DNA of 19,598 nt from Auxenochlorella pyrenoidosa (Eukaryota; Chlorophyta; Trebouxiophyceae; Chlorellales; Chlorellaceae), in contig KQ481977.1 in the NCBI GenBank assembly GCA_001430745.1, positions 625,806 to 645,403 of the forward strand. Reading direction: 5' to 3'. Position 1 is the first letter of the stretch. The number at the start of each line of letters is the position of its first letter. Below, in pieces: positions 9,857 through 18,800 of this stretch. The position numbers and the translations under genes are program-made. Under the pieces are notes generated by a model. That model was not told where the DNA came from. It worked only from the letters and a program-made list of their open reading frames with translations, and did not search any database.

Positions 9857-12767
9857 TCAGTACGACTCGCTGTCGCGGCCGGCATCGCCCGCAGCGCTCC
9901 ACAGCCCCATGCCAGTGGTGACAAACAGGGACACCACCAGGATGGCCCACCTGGCATGGCGGAGGGGCAGAAGGGCAGGGGGGGGCAGTTGGTGGGTGAC
10001 AGGGGAGGGGAAGGCTGGATGCGCGGGCCAGAGCATGTGCCGCAGGCCCCGGTCCGACAGCAACAGTCCCGCGGGCGGTAGGACGCAGCTGTCGCCCTCC
10101 CTGATTGCGGTGGCTGATGCAGCGCTGCAGCCGCTGCTCTGCCTCAAGGTCTCTTTGCCAGTCAGGCGACAGGGGCGCAGGTAGGGCCCGCAACAGAGGC
10201 TGAGCAGGGGGGGCAGGGGGGCTAAGGGGCTGGCAGGGCCTGGGCACCCACCAGGGTGCGTCAGCCAGGCTGGTGCCAGGCTGGATGAGGCCCAGGTGCG
10301 CCAGGGGGGCCTCGCCGCCCCACAGGTACTCCAGCAGGCACGCGCCCGCAAAGCCTGCGCGACGGGCGGCAGGGCAAGGGGGCATGTGGGGTGGGTGGGG
10401 GTGGGGGTGGGGCAGGTGAGGCGGGCGGGGGGGCGGGCGGTGTGGGGGGGTGGGGGGGTGGGGGATGCAGGGCATGGAGGGCCTGCTAGCTGCACCTTGG
10501 CCTGCGCATGCAGCAGGCGCATGCGCCGTCGCGGCAGGGACATGGGGTGCGCTGGACGCTAGCAATGAGCTTTGGGGGTTGCGCGAGCCGCGCCAGGCTG
10601 CTGCGTCGCGGGTTGACGCGCGCGCTGCACGCCCCAGGGCAGTGTGTGCGGCCTGCAGCCCGCGGGGCGCACCTGCCATGGCCAGGCGGCCCACATACAC
10701 CTCGTTCTGCATCAGGAACTTGCGGGGCTGCGAGGCAGGCGGGCGGGCAGGCGGGCGGGGACAAGGGCACAAAAGGGTTCAAAACTGGTGGGGAACAGAG
10801 GGCAGGCCACCGGCGGGAAAGGGGGCGGGGGGGCGGAGGTGGGATGGGGGGCAAGCGGGGCAGGGGGCTGCTGGCGCCAGCTAGCTCCTCCCGTGTTCTT
10901 CTGTCAAAGTGAAAGCCTGAATTTGCAGCCTTCCCGCCCACCTCCTTAAGCGGGTTGGCGGGGCTGCCGCGCTGCGCCGCGTCCTGCAGGTTGCGCCTGT
11001 CAAAGGTTGGCGCGCCTGTGGGGGGGCAGCAGTGCACAGGCACACGGCCCAGCAGGTCTGTGGCCGCTGCTGGGCGGGCAGGCGGCGCTGTGCTCGTCAA
11101 GGGGGGTGCTTGTGCGCAGCTTGGGCATGGGTTGGATGATGTTTGTGGGAGCAGCATGCGGGATGAAGCATTACTGATAAGCCAGCCTTGCCGGCTGCGC
11201 ACAGGAGAGCTGGCGCTGCACAGCAGCGGTGCTTCGAGGGCGGGCCTACGCGCAGAGGGCTGCCATGAAGCGCTGCCTTGGTCAGCAAGGTGGGACCGTT
11301 GCCAAGCAGGAACAGCCGGCATCGCCAGACCTACCAGGCCTGAGGGCTCCAATCAGCCCAAAGGCTGTCAGCCCAAGCACGGCGATGTACAGCACCTTGT
11401 GGCTGCAGGGGCAGGGGCAGCACAGAGGGGCAGGCGGCTCCTGCGGATCGGAGCAGTTGAGCCCTCCAATGTGCAGAGGCTCGTGGCGGCAGGAGGCTGC
11501 ACTGTGAGGGCGAGCAACTTTGGGCGGGGATGCGGCAAAGTGGAAGCTCTCGCCTGAGGCCTGTCTCGTAGTGCAGCTGGGTGATGGGCCCGATGCCGGT
11601 CAGCAGCTGCGGCAGGAGTGGGCAGGCGCGGGCGGCCAGGCAGGCCTTGTGTTGGCGTGTGTACGTGAAAGGAGGGCAACTGCTATGCCTCAAAAAAAGA
11701 GACTATTGCAGCAGCAGCATGGCCCTGCCGACGATGAGCCACGAGGCCGCGGCAAATCACCAAGGGCTGGGGCTTCCGGTGTCACAGCCAGGAGAGGCGC
11801 GGAATCGCTCACCTCGCCCACCAGGGACAGGCCAAAGCCGAGCGCGGCCACCCGCCCCACATAGTGCTCCCTGCGGGCGCAGCGGGCAGGATGCCGGTGC
11901 CGGGACGTGCAAGGGGTGGGCAGGAGGGCTGGGGCTGGAGGCCCTTCAGGTGGCGTGCGCCTGCGGGGCAACTGTGCTGCACGGCCTGGCTGGCAGGCGG
12001 ACCCGGCCTAGCACTGCTTGCCAGGTTCTCCCTGGGCAGTGTTCCCTTTCTCAGAGCATGCGTTCACTCATAAGCGGCTGCCCCTGGGCAAAGAAGAGCA
12101 GCAGGGCCCGCCACGTGGCGCGGCCTGAGACTGACCGGCGCCGGGTGAAGGCGGGGGTGAGGGGGCTGGTGCTGAAGCCAGGCTCCCGACCGGTGGAGGG
12201 CAGGTCTCGGTCCTCTCCCTCGGGCTGCTGGGTGGGGCAGGAGGGGCAGCTTGCTGGAAACAGGGTCATGGGGGCACAACAGGCTCGGGACAGGAGCAAG
12301 GAGGCTGTCCTGGGTGTGGCGGAGCGGTTCCCTGGCCCCTCGAGCCGCTGCAGAAAGCAAGCAGTTCGAAGGTGAGAGGGGGCAAGGCTTGGCGGGCTAG
12401 CCGCAAGTGCCCAGCTGGGAGCGGCTGCATTCAGGGCGTTTCAGTGCATGTGGCGCCTCTCGACGGTTCGTGCTGAGACAGAACCGCACGTGCTCGAGGC
12501 TGGCTGACGAGGCGGGAAGGGTTCTTAAAGTCCACGGGGGGTGCGGTGGGGGCGAAGGGTGCTGACGCGCAGGGCGGCGCCGCAGCGCAAAACCTGCCTC
12601 CGGCCAGACAACCCTCTCCTCCTGCGCACCCGCATCGCCGCAGCCACGTGCATGCCCCCCAGTCGGCGGGGCAGCCGCGGCGCTGTCAGCCCAGGCATGC
12701 TGCCGCGGGTGCCTGCCTTGGACAGGCGCAGGGTGTGGCAGGTGGGGTGGGTGGCTAGGGCGAGCAT
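9857..12767 (-). CDS. PsbS-like four-helix light-harvesting superfamily protein, plastid-targeted (9 exons, complete)
   Basis: Minus-strand exons: 12767-12567, 12227-12136, 11870-11813, 11606-11554, 11402-11335, 11015-10942, 10727-10673, 10354-10252, 9950-9857. All phases agree; 265 aa. Exon 1 is Arg/Ala/Thr-rich with almost no acidic residues, ending near RCGAALR, like a chloroplast transit peptide. Two repeats follow, each an ExxxGR helix plus a lumenal stretch and a second helix: EHYVGRVAALGF / LTGIGPITQLHYETG / VLYIAVLGLTAFGLIGAL, then NEVYVGRLAMAGF / GGEAPLAHLGLIQPG / WAILVVSLFVTTGMGLW. This order, with FT before the first helix and TGxG...LxxETG after it, matches the photosystem II 22-kDa protein PsbS, which triggers energy-dependent quenching when its lumenal glutamates are protonated. 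The first such Glu is present (E131), but the second repeat has Gln (Q225) in that place. It is divergent, so it could be a PsbS paralogue with changed function. Donor of exon 1 and acceptor of exon 2 are the least certain points. Confidence 0.85.
12567..12767 (-). other. Predicted chloroplast transit peptide exon of the PsbS-like gene
   Basis: Starts MLALATHPTCHTLRLSKAG and is rich in Arg, Ala, Leu, Gly and Thr with no Asp or Glu over 67 residues. The donor chosen is GTCAGC at 12566; phase-0 alternatives are GTTTTG, GTGCGC or GTGGCT further upstream, which would shorten only the transit peptide. Confidence 0.65.
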
Positions 12768-13487
12768 GACGATCGAGCTGCAGTGATCTGTTGTTTAGCA
12801 GGAAGGGAGATGAAACAGGCGACAAGGCAGAGCCGGGGCCTGGCAAGAGAGGGGCTGCAAGAACGCAGCACAGCATGCCGTGCCCAGTAGGCTCCTTTCA
12901 CCAGAGCAGCCAGAGGCCCTCCTGCAGTTTTAATCTGCTCCTGGCATCACCATGCACAACTTTCGCCTCTCCGTCTCCTTGTTCGTTTCTGACCCTGCCG
13001 GAATGCCCCCCAAAACAAAGTTCACAAGCCTGAAGTTGTTGAACTCGTGAAGCCTGTCGCCCCGCCGGCCTGTTGGAGGTGGGGTTTGGTGTTTCTGGCC
13101 TTCTGCGAGACCCTGCAGGGCCGGCGCTTCTTCCTTGAGATGACCTGGGCAAAGCGTGAACGTAGCAATATGTGTTGATCGACAAAGCAAGCCAGGCACC
13201 ATCCAATGGGCGCGGCATGCGCAGCGGCACAGGGGCACCGCACCCAGCAACGCACCCCCGTTGAGACGCACTACGCACGCCAGTCGCACCTCCCTGCCAG
13301 CGCTTGAGGATTTGTCCATCTGATGACAGAAAATAGTATGGGTTGAATCTTGTGGGCGTCAAAGGACAGTCATGTGTCGACATGTGTTGACGTTTCGGCT
13401 GCCTTTAGGGAGCGACGCTTGGCGTGTAGGCTGTGCAGGGCAGCCCAGCTAAGCCCCAATCTTCGCCCAGTCACTAGGGTTACGGGA
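12768..13487. other. Upstream region of the PsbS-like gene
   Basis: About 700 bp with lower GC content than the flanking genes. It contains open frames without recognisable domains (for example 12898-13383 minus). It probably carries the PsbS-like promoter and 5' untranslated region. No light-response element could be named with confidence. Confidence 0.45.
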
Positions 13488-13629
13488 GTCTTCACCGAGA
13501 CGTCACCCCCACTTCACCAGCAGCACTTCACTGTGATTTCACCAGATATTGAATAGTGTACTCACTGGTGAAGTCTCGAGACTTCACCAGGGCTGAGGCC
13601 TGGGAGGTCACAGTGAGGTGGGGTGAAGT
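13488..13629. repeat. Cluster of ACTTCACC motifs in both orientations
   Basis: Copies or near copies: TCTTCACC ending 13495, ACTTCACC 13511-13518, ACTTCACT 13525-13532, TTTCACC 13537-13543, GGTGAAGT 13567-13574, ACTTCACC 13581-13588 and GGTGAAGT 13622-13629. A further copy lies at 14030-14037. TCACTGTGA (13529-13537) is nearly mirrored by TCACAGTGA (13608-13616), so the cluster has a loose inverted-repeat plan. It could be a regulatory module, a fold-back (MITE-like) element or a transposon end. Confidence 0.75.
13565..13590. repeat. Perfect 26-bp palindrome
   Basis: The half-site CTGGTGAAGTCTC is followed immediately by its exact reverse complement, with CTCGAG at the centre and no spacer. 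It incorporates two opposed copies of the ACTTCACC motif. Confidence 0.95.
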
Positions 13630-13636
13630 CGCGTGA

Positions 13637-14428
13637 TTACACAGGCGGTGGATTCAAAGATGACTGCGATGGGCAAGGGGGCCTAAGAGGCCACAGTGTG
13701 GTTTGGAAAGTCACATGGTTCAGTTGCACCGCAACTACTGCTGTGCCGTGCCGCCGTGTCTGTCGTGCCGCCGCTGCCCCCTTCTCCACGCCCTGGTGAA
13801 TGGCAGCCAGTGCCCTTGTCACATCAACGTCCTTCTGGATGGGTGGGTGGGGAACAGTAATGACTTGGTTTGTCTGGGCGAGGCATGGCCACCAATGTTG
13901 GTTGCCTGGGCACCCAAAGGGACAGCCTTTGTGCGGCCATCCCCTAACCACGTAAACTGCAGTTCAAGCGCTCTCCCACCTGCCTCACGCACCTGCTCAA
14001 CTGTGGCAGGATGCTGCCAGTTGCCTGGAACTTCACCAGTGCCTGGCTATTCAGCCAGCGCTCCTGCATTCCAAAAGGGTCGTGTACTTGGAGAGGTAAG
14101 AAGGGCTCTGCTCTAAGGTAGACTGAGTGCCTGCACGCAAGCGCCAGCCCTCTGGTGCCCCAAGGCATTGAATCTGACTTGCCCACGTCCACACCCACGA
14201 CACAACCTGCCTCTCCCACCTTTCTGAGCCTCCTTGGTGAAGGCTTGGGCATAAGCTGACATTCTGAGTACCTGCGGTGGGGGTGTGTTCGATAAGTGGC
14301 CATGTCTCAGGTTGTGGGAGACATGGCGCGCAGCGCACGGTGGCCACCATGCCGTCAGCATCCCACAGCGCAACCCCTGGCGCACGATCCGCAATGACAC
14401 ACTTGCTGCTGGGTCCTCGAAGCATCAC
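13637..14428 (-). pseudogene. Possible decayed coding sequence, unrecognised
   Basis: Minus-strand frames around 14428-14113, 14303-13944 and 13951-13637 contain stretches with more natural amino-acid composition than their surroundings (VLRMSAYAQAFTKEAQKGG, HDPFGMQERWLNSQALVKF, QKDVDVTRALAAIHQGVEKG), but in different frames and without a clear splice model. It lies beside the ACTTCACC/palindrome cluster. It may be a decayed transposon or host gene fragment; I recognise no family, and chance cannot be excluded. Confidence 0.25.
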
Positions 14429-14558
14429 AATGCCAAGAGTCTCCTTGCCTGCCTACAAGGCTCACACCATGCTCAAAGCAGACCAGAGGACTGGAGGATG
14501 ACCCGGGTGGAGCTGGCGGCTGGGCCAGCGGCAGCCAGGGGGCGGCCCTGCCCGGCTC

Positions 14559-14584
14559 AGGCGGCAGCGATAGCGCTGCCGCCT
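14559..14584. repeat. Hairpin: 11-bp perfect stem, 4-nt loop
   Basis: AGGCGGCAGCG, loop ATAG, then CGCTGCCGCCT. It is the strongest short stem-loop noticed in the intergenic region. No adjacent T-tract or gene is present, so a terminator role is not supported. Confidence 0.85.
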
Positions 14585-15469
14585 AACATGACGCGATGCC
14601 GCAAGAGGGTCGAGCCGGGTCGTGCAGTCCCTCAGAGGGGCTCAAGGGAGGCGCGCGGGGCCCCAACGGTCGGCGGCCCGGCCGCTGCGCGCTCTCGGCG
14701 CTCGCATCCACTGCCAACCATGATCGAGGCACGGTAGGAGAGATAGGACAGCATCGCGAGACGAGACAGCAGCCCAGCTAACAACCTGACTGCCATGCAA
14801 AGCACGGTTTCATGGGGCTCGAGTTTTCTCTTGCGTGCACAACAACGCACTGTGTGCAAGGCACTGTGTGGCTGCGATCGCACCCTTGCAGAAGCTCGCG
14901 GGCTGGAGGGGCCGCCTGGAGAGCTGGCGTCATTCAGGCGGTGCAACCTGCTGACGTGCAGGTGGTGCCAGCACTGGCGGCAAGGGAGTGCGCTCCAGCA
15001 GTTGAGGCGCTCTTGTAGCGTTCAATACTCCTTGCTGTGTTATAGCTTGTTTTGAGTGAATACTGAATACGGGCGGCAATGGCGCCGGCCCCCCCCCCCA
15101 CCCCCCCACCCCCCCCTTGCACTGCCTGAGCCGTCGGGCCAGCCAGCGAGCGGCTAGGAGGATTAGGATCCTCCTGTGGAGATTCTCAAGCAGCTTCTAC
15201 AGCAAATCCGCTGCCCTCCTGGCCTCACATGGGAATGCTGGTGCTTGACAGCTTTGTGCAGAGAGCATATTCAGCGGTCGACTACCATCAACATTCAAGC
15301 GTGGGGCCAGCCAGCCTGCCCCCTCTTCAGAGGCTGCTTACCTCCTTCCACACCGCAGTCCCTGTGCACCTGGATGACTGCACCACGTGCCTTGGCGATG
15401 AAGTGGGGCTTAGGCGTTGTGCATGGCCTGGTTGCACCGCCTCGCTCCAGCAGCCCGCGGTGCTGCGCC

Positions 15470-15495
15470 GCAGCATATATGCTGCTATATAGCAC
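15470..15495 (+). promoter_or_regulatory. TATA-rich palindromic site, candidate core promoter of the second kinase
   Basis: A perfect 16-bp palindrome GCAGCATATATGCTGC (15470-15485) runs straight into TATATAGCAC. It is one of few TATA-like stretches in a GC-rich window and lies about 350 bp before the start codon. The promoter role is inferred from position and composition only. Confidence 0.35.
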
Positions 15496-15840
15496 ACAAG
15501 CTCTAGTCCTTCAGCCCAAGAATTTGAAGGTTTAAAGCAGCAGGCGGGTGCCAAACTGGCCCGGAGCTGGCATGGGAGTCTGGAGTCTGCTGCCCGTCTG
15601 GATGCCAGGGGAAGCTTGTCACTGTCCCTGGCAGTCTGTGTGCCACCCATCTTACTTTAAAGGTGTTGCTCCGCGGCTTGTTGGTGAGCACAGCAGGAAC
15701 GTGAACATTGGCCTTAGCCTTGGTCAGACATCCATCCTTCCTTGGCTTCTGAGCTCAGCGCACTCAGCACGCCCACAGGCGGGTGGCCCTTGCCTTTGCC
15801 CTCACTGCCGATCAGGATGGCACTTTAGATCTATGCTGCC

Positions 15841-18800
15841 ATGCAAGCGCCTTCCAAGGGCACAACAGCAGCGCTGCTGGCATTCCTGCTAGCAGTGTGC
15901 ACCGCTGAAAGCCAGGGCAGCTTAGGCTTGCAGGATGCGCCGCCCCTGAACGCCAGTCAGCTCATTGCAGCTGCTAGAGACCCCAGCCTGATATCGCAGC
16001 AGGTCGTGGAACTTGCGGTCTCGGCGGCCCTGCCTGGTCTGCCCGTAAATACATCTGCTGAACTCTGGCAGGGGCTGCAGAGCCCGGATGAGTCCAGCGG
16101 CATCGTGTCGATCGAGCTGCGGGGTGAGCAGGGCCCGGGCAAAGGCAGCCCGTTTATACCGAGGGGCGGCTGCCGGCAGGTGCCCGGGCATTCTCCCCTC
16201 CCAGGCCTGCATCTTCTACCTCCAAACCAACCTCTGAAAGCCTGCAACCACCTTCCTTCTTGCATCTTGTTGGGCAGGCGATGTCACGTTGGACTCGAAA
16301 ACCTGGACAAAGGTGCTCATCCCGGCGGGGCGGGTGGTGGTGATCCGTGGGCAGCTACAAGCAGGTGCGGAGCCGGTCCCCCTCGCCCTCTCTTTCCTTC
16401 CTCCTCCTCCCTCCCGCCTGGGCCCTCTCCGGTACGCCGTGCTCCGCAAGTTTGGCTCCACAAGCAGGCGACGGCCGGGCTGTGGTAGCCGCTGGCCCCC
16501 CAGGAAAACGACTGGCGGGAAGAGCGCTGCTGGCCTCTCGTGTGCGAGTCCGTCAGTGTCCCTCAACACCGAGCTCCGCGCGCTGCCTGCCCCTGCCCCC
16601 CCCCCCTGTCCTGTCTCTCACCCCAGATGGCCTCAACGTGAGCAGCAGCCCAGACGCCATCCTGCGGGCGGGGGCCCCCACACTCAACATGGGACAGGCG
16701 AGCACGGGGCAGCGACCTGGGGTGGGGGTGGGGGGTGGGGTGGGGTGGGAGCAGTCAGAAAGCTGGCAGCCCCTTGCCGCCCCAGCCGCATATGCTCTGC
16801 ACCCCTCCCCCCCACCCAACCTCACCCCACCCCCACCCACCCCGCTCTCCCCCCCACCCCACCCCCCAAAAAAAGCAGATTGAGGAGGCCCTGGTGATTG
16901 ACAGCGGGGCCATGCTGGTGCTGCAAGGCCTGGTGCTGAACAACCAGGCGTATACGGCGGCCTGGACGGCGCGGGGCCTGGCGCGCGGCGCCGCCGCCGA
17001 ACCGGGCAACCTGGGCTTCAACCCCGGCATCATCTGCCGCCCTGACTGCCAGGTGTGGTGCTGCCCGCACCCGTCTGCTGGTGCCACCGATGCTGCACCA
17101 GGCAGCCGCGTGGGCGGGGGCCTGCGCAAACGACCAGCCAGTGCAACGTCAGCACAGGGCATCACCCCTGCACCCTGCCTGGCCCGAGCACGAGCGCAGC
17201 CTTGCCAGCCCAAACGACTCGACTGGAGGTGCTGCGCCGCCGGCCCCTGTGCGCAGCTGGCCCACCGCTGGGCCTTCGTCAACTACTGGCAGCCGGACTG
17301 CTCCGCCGAGATGGTTGCAGGTGGGGGCGGGGTGGGGCGGCCTGGTGGCCTGGCAGCGCATGCCTGCCTTGAAGCCCAGCACTGCCCTGCGCAACGCACC
17401 AGCATGGCAGCCCTTGCCGGTCTGCCGTGCTGGCTGGTGCACGCAGCGAGCCGTCGCAGCCGCAGCCAGCCGGCGCGGCTGAGCGCCCCACTGGCGCACG
17501 TGCTTCAGCCGCCCCTGCCCCCTCCCGTACTGCGCCGCCCAGGGAATGTGTACCGCAGCTCAGTGCTGCTGAGGAACGTGAGCGCCGGCAACGCCTCCTT
17601 GGTCCTGCTCAACGACTCCGCCTTTGCACTCGTGGGCAGCGCCTCGCCCGACGTCCCCCTCCTGCTCCCCAATGGCTCCTCGCCGGGCAAGGCGCGCGCG
17701 GACGCAACCGTGAGAAGTGTTGCGCTGCGCTAGAGCTGCGCTGGGCTATGCAGCACGGTGCCGGGTTGGCCCTGCAGTGCTGCACCACTGTGCGGCAGCC
17801 GCAGCTTAGCTGTGCCATGCTGTGTGGTGGACGAGGCTGATATGAACGTGGTTGCGCGCCTCAGGGGACTTGCGTGCAGCCTGTGCTGCTGGCTTCCCGC
17901 TCTCAGCGCGCACCCCTTGAAGCAAACTTTCACCCAGGCTGCTCATGCCCAACATGCCTTTCAGGACACTGTCTTCAACTGTCAGACCGACCCAACCGCC
18001 AACACCAGCCAGGCAGCCTCTCCAACCGGCTACGGTAGCAGCGGCAGTGGCGCGAGCCCAGGCGCCTGGGTGTGGGTGCTGGTCGCCCTAGCATCCACGG
18101 CTGGCGCCGCCGCTGCCGTGGCGGCCGCCCTGCTGCTCCTGCGCCGCCGCAGCAGGCGCTGCGGCGTGGCCGCAAAGGATGGGCTGCCGGGCAGCCCTGC
18201 GACCTCGCCGCTGGTGGTAGTGGGACAGTCAGACTCGGGCAGCCTGGGATCAAGGGCTGCAGCCAGTCCAAGGCCGTCCAGAACAAGTGGCGACAAGGAG
18301 GAGGATCTGGAGAAGGCAAGTCTCACTGATCTGGGCTACTCAGGCTCATTCAGATTGAAGGGCATGGCGCAGGGGATGGCGGTTCGGTGGTGGAGCTGGC
18401 TGAGCCCCGCGCCAGCTGAGCTGATGGGGAGGGACGCAGCGCTCCTTGCCGGGCAGCGCTGCCCTCCCTGCTCCCCACACCAGACAGGTCGAGGCGTTGT
18501 AGCGGCATGCTGGGGCCCTCTGTTCAGCAGCATGTCGAGCGCAGGCGGGCCCCGCCGTCATTTTCAGGAACAGGCCAGCCGGCAGCGCACCCCCACCCCC
18601 ACCCCACTAGTGCCAAAAACAAGCAAGGAAACCCCTTACATACGTATCCACATGCTTGTTTCCACTCCTCGCAGGCTGGCAGCGGACATGGGTCGGGGAT
18701 GCTCCAGGAGGTGTGGAGCAGCCGTGCGGGCGTCGGAGCGCACGGCCTCACCCTGATCGAGCCGCTGGACCGGGGAGGGTTCGCAGTGGTGTGGAAGGGT

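Larger units (their letters stand above)
14429..15840. other. Intergenic region upstream of the second receptor kinase
   Basis: No supported gene. It contains the hairpin at 14559-14584, a C-rich low-complexity tract at about 15088-15118, a small 8-bp-stem inverted repeat at 15156-15175, and the AT-rich palindrome at 15470-15485. Open frames here lack recognisable domains. The last 350 bp probably hold the kinase promoter and 5' untranslated region. Confidence 0.5.

Noticed and set aside
9714..10772. 352-codon continuous open frame on the minus strand read as one protein
   Set aside because: It runs through two or more introns of the PsbS-like gene; only NEVYVGRLAMAG and FAGACLLEYLWGGEAP are real exon pieces, separated by C-rich intron sequence.
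12051..12135. Extending PsbS-like exon 2 through ALLLFFAQGQPLM to a GTGAAC donor at 12067
   Set aside because: That donor gives the wrong phase for exon 3. Ending at GTCAGT (12135) gives the right phase and rebuilds FTRRREHYVGRVAALGF, matching the PsbS helix-1 start.
12898..13383. 161-codon minus-strand frame upstream of the PsbS-like gene
   Set aside because: No domain, overlaps the likely promoter, and is not needed for the transit peptide, which already has a good start at 12767.
13400..13490. Possible telomere-like repeats (TTTAGGG, TAGGGTTA)
   Set aside because: Only isolated single matches, not tandem.
15088..15118. C-rich tract as a functional polypyrimidine element
   Set aside because: Similar C/A tracts occur in many introns here; with no acceptor or exon after it, it is best called low-complexity sequence.
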